Assembly (NCBI GenBank): GCA_963971535.1
Contig: OZ020589.1
Location: 54,066,543-54,130,542, forward strand
DNA: 64,000 nt
Direction: 5' to 3'
Origin: Notolepis coatsorum
Taxonomy: Eukaryota > Chordata > Actinopteri > Aulopiformes > Paralepididae
Shown here: positions 34,993 through 46,707 of the stretch, piece by piece
Layout: the number at the start of each line of letters is the position of its first letter
How positions within the stretch are numbered: position 1 is the stretch's first letter
Made by a program: the position numbers and the translations under genes
Notes under the pieces: model-generated
The model's input: the letters and a program-made list of their open reading frames with translations, nothing else
The model's database searches: none
Told to the model about the DNA's origin: nothing

Positions 34993-35140
34993 CACCGCAG
35001 TTGTTTTTGACCACCTCGTCCGCCTCCTTTTAATTGAACCGAACATCTGAAATATCAAACAAATGAAGGAGAAGGGTAATAGAAAAACTATACGATCACT
35101 GAACTTAGATATAGGTAAATGAAGAAAACAAGTTACTTCA

Positions 35141-38100
35141 ATTGGTCCGTGACCCGTGCTGCATTTGGCCACAACCGGTTGGAGACGACGGCAGCCACTT
35201 CTCAAGGACACAGAGAGGTTCTCTCCCCATCATCGAAGCTCTCTACGACTGAATGATCGTTACCACTTCGGCCGAGGCCAGCGGGACTAGGTGAGTAGAC
35301 TTTAATGCGTTTAAGATTGGTAGTGGTCGAAGCAGTCTCGCCTTTGGGGTTGCTAGTTGCTTTAGGTAGAAATGAGATGTAACAGGTTATGTTGGTGTTG
35401 GAGGAGTACCGGGGTCCAGGGTTCACAACCTGGCTCTGGTCTCAGTCACACGCCGGCGCTGCACTTAGGAAGCGTGGGGGATAGGGGATGTTCGGTTAGG
35501 ATGCCTATGGTTGGTACAATGCCAAGTGAGGAGAGGATATAGATGTCTATATTTAGTTAGCTTAGGAGGATAGGCTAGGGATAGGTAAAATATTTGAGGG
35601 GACCGGCGTGGAAGCGGTAGAACGGGGATTAGTCACAGATATGCGGGACGTGGGACTGTGAGTGGCAAAGTGGTTCATTAAAGGGTAATGCGGAGTAGTC
35701 AGATCTTAAAGAGAAGATTATAGGGTAAGGTAAAGAGTTTAATGAGAGAACCGTGGTGTAGTACAGGAGATCCTGGTTCCACGGTGAGAACAGAGTACGG
35801 AGGACAGGGTGCAGGGAACGGAGTATAGAGTATACTGAGAACAGAGTACAATGGGGATTAATTGGTTGCTTTTTGCCAGACCGTCTATCGAGGCTTCACT
35901 CTTAGAATCGGCGCAGATGACAGGCGAGCTTTGAAAGACGTTTCATGCAAATCTGTTGTATCGTGGTCCGACATAATCTGAAATATGAAGATTGAGAGGA
36001 TGGGGAGGTTAGAATGACATTGGGAAAGTAACCTTTGGAGTAATGCACTTGTGGGAGAAAAGCGTGGGGTAACTGCACATGAGATTAGAATTTAGGAGAA
36101 TATTGTGTGAAATGGGCGAGGTAGGAAATGCGTATAGGATGAATGTGCACAAATGAATGGTATGCTTATGAATGGGACATTGTTTTGCTGAGTATATGTG
36201 TTTGAATGGATGAATGTTAGGAGCTCTGAGTGACTGCCAAGGTATTTTTTGTGTTATTATGGAACATGGGTGATCAAGGCGGCAGCGGAGAAACCGCAAC
36301 CCTGTCCGGAAGAAGAGGCGTTTATTTAGCTGCCGGCGTTAGCTGAGGGCATCGGGACTAACGTGTGGACGCTGTGTTGCGTTGTCGAGTGAATTGAATG
36401 AATGGCAAGTGTGATGGAACCTAGGAGATGTGTAATGTTCGTTGAAATTTTTCAAAACGGTGGTGTTAAGGTCTAAAAGTAATGTAGTAGCGATCAAAAG
36501 AAACTGAGATTTTGGAGCTGGTGACGTCACTGGGAGCGTCTGAGCTTGGGGAGCGTTGGGTATAAAATACTGTGTATTTCGGTCAGGCGGGGCCAAACGG
36601 GCGAGCGTACTAGGATAAAGATAATGATATATGTTCTGTGAACGGGGGCTAAATAGGATTGAAGTTATGTTGCGGGGTAAAGCAGGAGTTGTGTAAACGT
36701 CGCGATGTGTTGTGCCGCTCGGATCAACAGGATAATGGGCTGTTTAGGAGAAGTGATGTTGGATGCTAAGCTAAGCTAATGGAGCTAGCAGTACTGAGCT
36801 AACGAAGCTAAGATGCTAAGCTACCGGTGCTAACAATGTAGCATGATTGAACTCTCGGGGAATATCGCGTGTTGCTACTCTTGGTGGCTGGGACGGGACC
36901 TTAGAGAGGCGGAGGACAGGGACTTCCGGTGTAGGGGGTTCTGGGAATTGTGGTTTTGTGGTTGAGGTGGAACGTCAAGTTGATGTCTTGGTATGGTGTT
37001 ACGTGATGACGCACTTGCGGGGGAGGGCGCGGGCGCCTCCTGCAGGACGTGGTGAGTACTGTGGTGCAATAAGGGTGATGAGCGAACGTTCCGGTGGAGG
37101 GCAGTGTTGCCTTTTTGATTGTTGCACCACTCCACACATGTGAACGGGGAGCAATAGAGAACAGTTGTGGTTAATATAGGTTTTAGAGCGCGACCATCTG
37201 TGGGAATTTGTAAATTCTTTTTGTCGGTTTTTTCAGTTGTTGATGACGAATGTATATACTTGTTTTGTAATCAATCTGTATTTGTTATGGGCCAAGTGTA
37301 ATGGCGCTAGTGGGATAAAATGAGATAGATGTGTGGGTTTGTTTTGTGGCTTTTCTAGACGTTATTCGGATTATAGGCTGCTGATGTGAATGACGGGTTG
37401 AGAACATGTTGACGGTATGTGTCTGTCTGCGCATGCGCGCCACGGTCGGTCGGCGCGAGGAGGATGGACTGTGGGCTTTTGTTGAAGGCAGTGGACAGTG
37501 AAGGGCTATAGGGGGCGATGTTGGTCAGGAATGGTTGAAGTGAGAGCAGCGGCGTTGTGTGATGGGATTTGCGTGAACCCCCCCCCCCTTTTTCCTCTGT
37601 CTCTTCCTCCCTCGTTCACACTCTCCCCTTCCTCCTTCCCTCCCACCCTTCCCCTTCCTCCTTCCCTCCCTCCCTCCCTGTCTCTCTCTCTCCCTCCCTC
37701 CCTCCCTCCCTCCCTCCCTCCCTCCCTCCCCCCCGCCCCCCTCCGCTCCATCCCTATCTCCCAGCTTGACTTTGTGAGATGACGGGTGCGCAAAGGGAGT
37801 TTTGTTCAGGATGGATTGCCTTTATGGTGGGCTTGGAGTATTGGTTATGTTAATATAGTGTTACTTGCTAAATTAGGATTACTTAGGGATAAATAGAATA
37901 TTCGTGGTCATTTTGGAGCCCTCCCCCCCCTCCCTCTATGTCTCTCCTCCCTCCCTCTCTTTCCCTCTATCTCTCTCTCCCTCCTTTATCTCTAGTTACT
38001 GTTGGGCGGCCAAGGTTGATTCAGGTTGTGGTGCCCCGGCAGTGGGATTTAAAGTATAGTGTTATATATTAGGAGCTCCATGCGGGCTCTTTTAGTCTGA

Positions 38101-39569
38101 TTAAAGTTAAGGTTGATTTAAGTTAAAGTTGGCAGCAGATGATGGTGATAGTGTTTGGAGTCCTGTGGGTTAACGGGACCAGGCAATACGGGGTAATCTG
38201 CTGATTAAGTGTAGACGGTTTTGGTAATAGTTAATGTTGCATTGTGTGCCCCCCCCCCCCCCCCTTTTTCCTCCCCTCAGTCCCTGGATCCCTGTATCCC
38301 TCCCTCCTTTTTCTTTTCCCTCTGCCCCCCTCTGACTCTCCTTGTATTTCTCCCTGTGGTTCTCCATCCCTGGATTTGCGGCGTGTTGTGGGTTATTGGG
38401 TTGTAGGTTTATTTGAACTGCGTTGTTATTGTGTGTGTGAAGTAGGTACCGGATGGGCGCTGGCCTGTCTAGGAGCAGGTGATGGTAGGTTGGGTTGTGA
38501 TATTCCTTGGTAGGAAGTTTGGGGTGTTTCCGTTCAGGTTCGAAACTGAAGGGAGGACGCTTTGGGCTGTGAGTTGACGGTTCTTTGTGTATTCAGGGAA
38601 CTGGGTGAATATTGCGGTGGCATAGTGCGGGTGTCCGTGAATTTATTAACATGGCCAGCTGTGCTATGTGACGGTCAGGGTTTTAGTGATCTAAGTTGCT
38701 GAAAGTTTATTGTTTTCCCTGATTGGTAGTTGGAAGCAGTGACAACACTAATGGTTTTATTAGTGTTGTGAGGGGGTAATGGTTGTGTGTAAGGATGTAA
38801 GTGTGTGTGTGGGGATGAATGAAATTGATGTTGTATGAGGAGTGTGAAGCAAAAGCGAATAATACATTTAGTCGATACGCTAATCGGGCATTTAAAGTAA
38901 GAAATAAGGTTAGGATGAACAGATTCATCAAGCAAAGAGAGATTGGAACGGATGAAGGACCAGGTTTACCAAGATTATTAGACAATTGATAGGCGTGGGA
39001 CTAATGATTATGTTTCCCAGAAAATCAGGTGAAGAGAACACACAGGGGATTGGAAACCTCCAGTGTTCCTGTTGGAGGAAACGGACAAACACAAGATAAG
39101 CTGTATCGTTATTTTTCAAACAAATCGCACCGTGTCTCTCTAAATATTTTAGTATAGTGTTGCCCGACATTTCCAATGCATAACGAATAGTGGAAATAAC
39201 AGGGAAATGCCACTGTATTAAGTCTGGATGTTTTTGCTTTCTTTCTGCACAGGTGCTCGGCTGGACAGGAGCTCTAACGATTTCCATAACCATCTAGGGA
39301 AACGGCTGTAATGAGCCTTGGTATAAGTATGAATGATAAGCCAGTTATCAATCCTTGTCTGCACAGTAAAAATTTGACAGTGTGAGTGTTTTAACTCAAG
39401 TAAGTAGAAATAGTGAAAGACGGAGAAACTTGTTTTTTCAAACGGTGATTGCAGGAGTGTTTGAAAGTGGAGTGAATGACAGTAACATAGGAAGTTCACC
39501 TTAGTGGAACATTGATAGGAACAACTGAAGCGTTAGATGCAATAACAATAGAATAACAACAACAACAAT
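35141..39569 (+). other. Long untranslated leader of the LTR element
   Basis: 4.4 kb between the 5' LTR and the gag-like gene without any credible protein. It contains pyrimidine tracts (37600-37750 CTCC-rich, 37920-37985, 38249-38264 poly-C), GCTAA-rich short repeats (36760-36840) and many short upstream ATGs. Such a leader would need splicing, an internal ribosome entry site or a secondary promoter to express gag. Confidence 0.7.
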
Positions 39570-40661
39570 ATGGAAAAGGGCCTTAGTGATCAGGCCATTG
39601 GGGGGAGAAGGCCGAGAGCCTCTGCAGACATTTCCCAGATAGACTTTACCAGTGATGATAATCTGATTGGTTGGAATAGGATGGACTTCTCTCATGTGAC
39701 CAGTACTACAGAAGGACTTGAAATGTTGACTTTGGTTCCAATACAGGGGAGTGAACCAGTGACAATGGTGTTACCCCAACCAGAACCGATCCATGCTGGA
39801 GTGTCCATTGCAGGCGACTGCAGTTTAACCAAGGGGCAGAAAAAGAGACTGAGGAGACAGCAGTCCCACGAAATCCACTCTGGCCGGAGGGCTGGAACTG
39901 AGATCGACAGCAGGTATGGAAATATACACGAACAGTTTCTACAGCCCACCCGTTTCCCATGTCCACCCTGCCCTCAGCACCAAAGCCAAGATGAGAGGCG
40001 GGGCCCAGCGATGGGAAGTCAAACCGCCAGTGCTGAGATGGGGGAAGAGGCAGCATCCTATAGACAACAGAGAGCGTTTGTGACAGCGTTCGAACAACAC
40101 GAGGCAGTTCATCGAGATCTGATGAAGACACAGCTGGAGATCGGTCAAGCCGCACACGAGACTCAGAGATTGGAACGAGAACTGGCAAGAAAGGCTGCGC
40201 TACTAGAAGCGACAGCTGTGGAGGTCATACGTCGGGCGTCTGACCTAGGCCGCCGTGATCAAAGAGTGCCCTGTGCTCCGTTGCCCGGACAGGGAACTGG
40301 GCCGCGACAGGGTGAACAGAACCACAGGAGGGGTGAGTTTCTAGGCCCCTCCCAACAAGAGAAGGCCCGAGGAGAGGCAGCAGAGAAGGACAGGTATGCC
40401 CCTCTCTCCTCCAGGCAACAGGACATGCGACCAGAGGACAGGAGAGGGGTTGACCTGGCGAGGACTGTGGGATGCCAGCCGAGAGACTGCGGGAGTCGTG
40501 GTAAACTGGAACCCCTGGGATGGCCGGCGTCGGCTGTGTGCTGGCATTGTGGGGAGGTTGGCCATTTCGCTCGGTCATGTGACAAAGGGTGGCGGGCTCA
40601 GCAAAAATCCAGTAGAAAGCGAGAGTCCATCAGAGAACAGAGTTGCTGGAAATGTGGATAG
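39570..40661 (+). CDS. Gag-like protein with zinc knuckle
   Basis: 363 residues, starting at an ATG in a fair context (AATATGG). The N-terminal part is polar and proline/glutamine-rich with a basic cluster (KGQKKRLRRQ, about 88-97). Residues about 155-225 form a charged helical, coiled-coil-like segment (HRDLMKTQLEIGQAAHETQR, LERELARKAALLEATAVEV). The C-terminus has one complete retroviral-type zinc knuckle CWHCGEVGHFARSC (CX2CX4HX4C, 324-337). A second knuckle begins CWKCG at 359-363, and an in-frame TAG (40659-40661) ends the frame there; the remaining His and Cys with correct spacing follow in frame before the next TAG at 40689. Gag proteins of this kind package element RNA. I cannot assign a family (Gypsy, BEL or ERV), as no pol is present. 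Confidence 0.8.
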   Translation: MEKGLSDQAIGGRRPRASADISQIDFTSDDNLIGWNRMDFSHVTSTTEGLEMLTLVPIQGSEPVTMVLPQPEPIHAGVSIAGDCSLTKGQKKRLRRQQSHEIHSGRRAGTEIDSRYGNIHEQFLQPTRFPCPPCPQHQSQDERRGPAMGSQTASAEMGEEAASYRQQRAFVTAFEQHEAVHRDLMKTQLEIGQAAHETQRLERELARKAALLEATAVEVIRRASDLGRRDQRVPCAPLPGQGTGPRQGEQNHRRGEFLGPSQQEKARGEAAEKDRYAPLSSRQQDMRPEDRRGVDLARTVGCQPRDCGSRGKLEPLGWPASAVCWHCGEVGHFARSCDKGWRAQQKSSRKRESIREQSCWKCG

Positions 40662-40691
40662 TTGGGACATTTTCAGAGGGGGTGTAAATAG

Positions 40692-43172
40692 GTTTTGTCT
40701 GCATAGGTCATAGGTTGATTAAGAGCGAAGCGGGAATGCACGAATACAAAGCTAAAAGTGCTCGAGTAAATAGAGATATTGATAAATTAAAATGGATAAT
40801 GAGACTGATTAGAATAAAGATAGGGACGAAGATACATAGATAAGGTTTGATTAAGTGTGCAAGTTACTAAAATGGTTTGGAAGACTAACCAGGGTAAGTT
40901 GGGGCTGTTGATGGGATGAAGTAACTGAATAATCGCATGGGCTAATCGTACTAACAAAATTGATGATGTTAAACAGGAACAATGGAACATTTAATATAAG
41001 ACAGAGTTAGAAACAAAGGACTATTTATAGTAGTGATTACATACTTGATCAAAGGGTGGTCCAGTAGACTTAAAAAAAAAAAAAAAAAAAAAAACGCACA
41101 TTATTGTTTCATTACTTATTTTATGTCTTTTTGGGTTTTTAATTTTGCTGTCTTAGTTTTTTGCGGGGGTATTTATGCCTCTAGATGATAGTTTAAATCT
41201 GTTTGATGGGTGTGTAGCATGTAGGCACTCACAATTTTTTGGTTAATTTGTTTGTTTTTGTTTGATACTCTAATTTTTATAGGAACTGGCTGGCTGGGGG
41301 GGGATCTCTCGCCGGTCAGGGATAGCAGGTGGTGGTGACACAGCGAGACTGGTAGGAAGTCTGAGATAATGAGCTGGAAACTGAGAATGGACGGGAGCTG
41401 GTTCATGGTTTGTTTTCCGCTCATTAAGAGTCCAGATGTAGAATCTGGGGGGTTGTGTCACATTTTGGGGTATGGTAAGTGTTGGGGAAACATATTTCTC
41501 TGTCTATAGAAAGCTCTGTGGGTTTTTGGTCGAAATTGGCCGGAATAGTGTTCAGGTAGAGTGCAGACATGTGAATTTGATGATTGACTTATGGGAGGCT
41601 CTGCACCGGCTTGTTGAAAGCTGGCGGAGTGTGTGTGATGTGTGTTTAAAGGGACTGTGGTTTGTTGACCATGCACATAGGTTCTGTTGGTGATTGGCCT
41701 CGTCTGGAGCTGACTGTCCGGACCGAGGAGCTGTCGGGAAACAAGGTATTGATAGTGAAATAATGGATATTCCACTTTCAAGGGTGGAGGTAGTTGTGTT
41801 GATCTTGAGATATTTGATCTAGTAAAATAGTACAGCACAAAAAGAAATGAGACAAAGGTGATTTGATTGAATGCTAACGTAAGAAGCTGTGAAATACATA
41901 GATAAATGATTTGGAGAAAAATGTATTGTCAGAATGCAGAACAGTAGAGATGTATCTGCGAAAATTAAAGTTTCCAATCTATTGTGTGTTTGTAAATAAT
42001 AATCCAAAATGCAAAAAGGACAGAGGGAAAATCGTTTCCTTCTGTGGAAAAATCGGAGCAGTACCGAGACCTGCATACAACAAAGAAGAGGCGGTGGTTA
42101 GCACAAAAATACAACAAGAAGAAAACGGTCAAAAACGAGTTAGCAGTAAAGGCCTCAGGAGGTTGAAATAGGGATAACTGAAGGGCGGCTAGGTGGTGTA
42201 GTGGTCTAAGGCACTCGCCACCAGTGTGGAGACGCTAGGATTCGCGTGTTCGAATCCAGCTCTCCACATTGTTTTTCAGTTTGGCTGGTCGTCCGCAGTA
42301 ATACACATTGGCCGTATTACGGGGAGGGAAAAACTGAAGGGTGGGGATCGAACGTTGTGAACAAGCGACTCCTACAAGTCGGTTGGTGCGCCTGCGCAGT
42401 AGAATCAGGAAGTGTCGGGGGCAGCGTGAGCCTCCCACGCGTTACTCCTCGACACTGAGAGGTCGAGCTGCGCAGGTGAAAAGATGCGACTGCTGTTACC
42501 TCAAGTACCGGAGGGGACTTGTGCTATGTATGACTTAGTCCTCACTGCAGCCGGCTTGTGGGAGGCAAGAAACAGCGTTCGTGACAGGGGAGGGTTGAAT
42601 TGGATGATACGAAATTGGGATGGGAGAAAAATATAGAAAATGGGAGAAAAAGTGGATCAAAAAAAAAAGAAATAGGGATAACTGACAGGGATGAAAGCGA
42701 AGAATAATTGAGGCCTCAGTGGTCTGTTCAAGGAGAAGAAATGATTTATGTTGCTTGTTTGAATTTCCCCAAAATGTTTAGAGTGTTAATCTTTTGGTGG
42801 TGTGATGTATTAATCTTTTCTTGCAGAGTCCATTACACAAAATAGACATTGAAGCTAATTACACGGATAATGGATAGTCATAATTGAAATAAACTGAGAA
42901 TGGTACGATGATTCTTTTTGTATAAAGACACGGACCTAGACTGGATGTCGTATTTATAACTGATAATGTGTATAACTGGGAAAGGAGGAAAAGGTAGGGG
43001 AAATGATGATTTTGTAACTGTACAGATGGAAAGGGGTTTTGTAGTTCGATTTGTGTAAATTTTGGATTTTTTTTTAAATTTTAGAAAATATTAGCAAAAA
43101 TTATGATTTTAACATGTTTAATTTAGAATATTGATGCTGTATAGTGGGTTATTAAACCCCCTAAGGGTGGAT
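40692..43172. other. Region between gag and the 3' LTR, no pol
   Basis: No reverse transcriptase, integrase, protease or envelope motif in any frame. It has poly-A at 41072-41094, a SINE at 42182-42668 and a weak purine stretch (AAGGGTGGA) directly before the 3' LTR as the only polypurine-tract candidate. Confidence 0.75.
42182..42668 (+). mobile_element. Full-length tRNA-derived SINE
   Basis: Flanked by the perfect 17-bp target duplication GAAATAGGGATAACTGA (42165-42181 and 42669-42685). The head has an A box (GGTGGTGTAGTGGTC) and a B box (GTTCGAATCC). The body contains CGCCTGCGCAGTAGAATCAG and CCTCCCACGCGTTACTCC, and the 3' end is AAGTGGATC plus poly-A. It was mobilised by LINE machinery into the LTR element, so it is younger than that element. 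A truncated relative lies at 27976-28235. Confidence 0.93.
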
Positions 43173-45012
43173 TGTCGTATATTTCTAAATGAAAACATGA
43201 ACATAGCAACTGAAATGTACAAGGTAATGATTAGATAGAGAAGTTGATTTGATAGACAGGGTGATTTGAACACCATGTGAGTTATTTCTGTGGCCCTAGG
43301 CTAAAAAGAGGGTAGAGCATTCGACTCTCCCATCACCCCAGACCAGATGGTTGACCTTAAGATAATTACTGGGCCCTCCAGGAGATAGTAAAATAAGGCA
43401 GGAAGGACTCTAGCTAAAAAGGAGGAACAAAAGCTTACTCAAAAATAACCCATTTGCCCCCACCTGACGGAACCTATTTGATAATAACAGACAGAAGGAA
43501 GGAGATAATAATCTTTGAAACAGGAACCAACTCAAAATAACAGTTGAGATCAAAAGGTCATATTTACCCTAAGTAAGGAATTTCAGGTTACGACATGGCA
43601 GATGGTCAGGAGACCGAGTAAAACGGACTGTAAACAGAGCCTTTCAGACTGAAAATAGATGAGTCAGCAGTACCCAAGTGAGACCCAGTGTTCAATGCAT
43701 CAAGGTTTAGCCAGTCAGAAACAGAAGAACAATAAGAAATGCAGTTGATTGGTAAATATCAGAGGTAAAGGGTTAGACCATTTGCAAAATGTGGTGTTTC
43801 ATGGAGACTAGTAAATCGTCCTACAAATATGAAAATCAAATAACATGTGGTGAAATGACTAACAACTGTTTTCAGCCAAGGCTACCATTAGTATTATAAA
43901 GGAAAGTGTCCATGTGTTTGGGTTCAAATAAAATGAGTTGATTTGCTAATTCTAAATGTAAAATAACTAACCCAATAGGCTACATTGTATAAACTTAGTC
44001 ACAATAAAGAATAAAAACTCTTAATACTAGAAGATAAAAGCTGTACAATATTGGTCATATAATTTAATCAGGAAATAAAGTGTTACTCAGTGAAAAACGG
44101 AATCCCCTCATCAAGTAATGATTAACTAGCCCGGCAGATTCTAATTGTGAAACTGTGTAGTGTCAGCAGACGCAGACTGTGTAACATGTTGACCCAGGAG
44201 GACGAGTCACGACAGACAAATTTCGGCTACCAGGAATGTGGCCAAATAGGGAAGGCAGATGGTGGAAGTGACGTCACTAGACAGGCAGGCGAGAGGTTTT
44301 GTTCTTCCCTGTTTAAATAGGGCTGACGAGATGGAGACTACACACAGACACAGACCCGGGAACACACCCGGAGAGAGGAGAGGAGACAGGAGAGAGGAGA
44401 GAATCCTGAAGGGCGAGCCACACAGAAGGATCCTGGAGCATGGAGACACAGAGCCATGGACACAGACGATGACAGAGATCGCCTCGCAGCGGGAGCGCTG
44501 AAACCTCCACCGAAAGAGGGAGACTCGCCAAGCCGGCTACTGGAGAGCCGAACCAGTGACGCAGAGAGCCATTGACACCAGATGACAGAGCCGAGGCTCA
44601 GAGCAGACTCCGCCGACACGAAAATCAAGGGCTCCCAAACCTCCGAGGATCCGAAAGCAAGGTTGCCCTGACGACCAGCAAACCACTAAGAGAAGATTTG
44701 TGTTGCCATGGACAACCTGAGACAGAGAACCGCCACTGAGGAGAAAGCTCTGATCGGCCCTAGCTGATCCGAGCATGGACCAAACAGCCACATGAAAGAG
44801 ACAATTAGATATACAAAAGAGACGATGTACTTGTTTTGATCCTAAGCTGTGGTTTATTAATAAACACTGCAGTTGTTTTTGACCACCTCGTCCGCCTCCT
44901 TTTAATTGAACCGAACATCTGAAATATCAAACAAATGAAGGAGAAGGGTAATAGAAAAACTTTACGATCACTGAACTTAGATATAGGTAAATGAAGAAAA
45001 CAAGTTACTTCA
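43173..45012 (+). repeat. 3' LTR (1840 bp)
   Basis: A near-identical copy of 33306-35140, with a 5-bp insertion TGGCA after GGTTACGACA (about 43596) and a handful of substitutions (such as CATGTGGTG for CATGTTGTG near 43847, CCGACACG for CCGAAACG near 44615). The CRE-like site is at 44269-44276 and AATAAA at 44859-44864. Confidence 0.93.
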
Positions 45013-45275
45013 GGAGTATATACATTTGACGTAGAAACTGTACATTGGAGGAGGTTGGGTGGGGGGGTTGGGTACATTGGGATATTGACAACCATATTGG
45101 GTAATTTACATTGGAGGTGGTTGGGGGGGGGGGGCACACTGTATAAACAAGCAAAACTGTACATTGAGGGGGGGGGGAGGAGACACTGTATAAACAAACA
45201 AAATTGTACATTGGACTATTGACAAAACCATACTAGGTAAATGACTGTACATTGGAGGGGGTTGGGTTAGGATAT

Positions 45276-46707
45276 TTACAGGGGCCAGTGTTGAATTGCA
45301 GTCTCCCGTAGGTGTCCCTTGAGAGAGGTTTTGAAAGTGGGTAGTGATCCACATTCCTTTACAGCTTTGGGTAGGGCGTTCCACATTGATGTGGCATAAT
45401 TGCGAAACGTGTTTAGTCCCTTATTTGAGCCGAATCTGGGTTTAACATGATTTGTGGAGCTCCCTCTGGTGTTGTGATCGTGGTATTCACTGACCTTTGG
45501 GAAGTATTTTGACATGTGCATGGGTACCTTGGTCGTGTAGTGTATCTTGTAGACCAGGCCCATTGCAAGTTCCTGTACTCTGTCGTCTACTCTAAGCCAT
45601 CCTAGGTTGTCAAAGTGGGCAGGGGTGAGGTGGGTTCTAGGAGTAAGGTCAAGCAGTAGTCTGACCAGTTTGTTTTGAGATGTTTGTAATTTTGTTTTTA
45701 GCGCCTTTGAGGTGCTTTGGTACCATGAGGTGCAAGCATAGTCGTAGTACCCCTGAATGAGTGCTCCTGCCAGAGTCTTCAGGGTATTCTTGTTTACCAG
45801 AGAGGAGATCCGGTACAAGAATCGAGTTCGTTGGTTGACTTTTTTTATTACATTGGATGCCATTTTGTCACAGGAGAGATTAGCCTCTAGGATGGAACCC
45901 AGGTAGGTAATTTCATCTTTCCTTGTGACAATATTGTCACCCACTGTAACTGAGAAGCCGTCGGTCTTGCTGAGTTTGTTATTTGAACCGAAGAGAATGG
46001 ACTCTGTTTTGCCCATGTGTAATGATAGTTTGTTATCAGCGAGCCATATACAGATTCTGCCTAGTTCCGAGCTGAGGGTTTTTTCAACCTGTAACTTGTT
46101 CTTGTCAGAGACCAGCAGGGCTGAGTCGTCCGCAAACAGGAACAAGTTGCAGTCACAAGCTGACGACATGTCATTTGCATAAATTAGGAACAGTAGCGGT
46201 CCTAGTATGCTTCCTTGTGGAACACCACAGCTCACTGTGAGGGGGGGGATAGGGTACCGTTTACCTCCACCATCTGTTCCCTCCCCTCAAGGTAGGATTG
46301 CATCCAGCTCACTGATAGACTATCAAAACCAATTGCTTTTAGCTTGTCAATCAGAATGGAGTGATTGACCGTGTCAAAGGCCTTTTGTAGGTCCAGCATG
46401 ACCATGCCGCAGTATTTGCCTGCGTCCACCTCTTGTTTGATGTGGTCATTCAAATAGAGAAGGCATGTGTCAGTGGAGTGGGATGTTCTGAAGCCAGATT
46501 GGAATTCGTAGATTAGATTTTTTTCCGCTAGGTACTTTTCGACCTGTTCGTAGACTATTTTTTCCATGACTTTCGAGATGGAGGTGAGAATAGAAACAGG
46601 GCGGTAGTTGCCTGGGTCTAATTTGCTGCCCTTTTTGTGCAGAGGGGTTACCCTCGCAATTTTGAAGTCCTTGGGGACGTGTCCCTCTTTTATGGAGAGG
46701 TTTATTA
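45276..46707 (-). pseudogene. LINE-A reverse transcriptase half, two frameshifts
   Basis: Minus-strand frames 46567-46232 and 46235-45276 encode the reverse transcriptase: EKYLAEKNLIYEFQSGFRT, MLDLQKAFDTVNHSIL, then GVPQGSILGPLLFLIYANDM, LFADDSALLVSDKN and the C-terminal YDYACTSWYQS and MWNALPKAVKE. The catalytic DD is intact. Two shifts break it: one near 46710 relative to the endonuclease frame, and one in an eight-base homopolymer (46241-46248) between the palm motifs. Both could be recent mutations, and the second is also a typical sequencing-error site. Confidence 0.88.

Larger units (their letters stand above)
33306..35140 (+). repeat. 5' LTR (1835 bp)
   Basis: TG...CA ends. The U3 contains TGACGTCA at 34397-34404 and a TATA-like TTTAAATA at 34440-34447. 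AATAAA at 34987-34992 gives a polyadenylation signal, so the R region probably spans roughly 34470-35010. Small open frames inside are composition effects and recur in the 3' LTR. Confidence 0.93.
33306..45012 (+). mobile_element. 11.7-kb LTR retrotransposon, gag-only, young
   Basis: Two direct LTRs (33306-35140 and 43173-45012) begin TGTCGTAT and end TTACTTCA. They are flanked by the 4-bp duplication GGAG (33302-33305 and 45013-45016). They differ by a 5-bp indel (TGGCA, second copy) and about five substitutions that I could find, so the insertion is recent. The 8.0-kb interior has a primer-binding-site candidate TGGTCCGTGACCCGTG two bases after the first LTR, a 4.4-kb leader, one gag-like gene (39570-40661), and then 2.5 kb without RT, integrase or protease. 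It is therefore non-autonomous. The strand is assigned from the gag gene and the AATAAA signals. Confidence 0.93.

Noticed and set aside
37498..37793. Proline/serine-rich and arginine/glycine-rich frames
   Set aside because: Direct translations of CTCC repeats in the LTR element leader.
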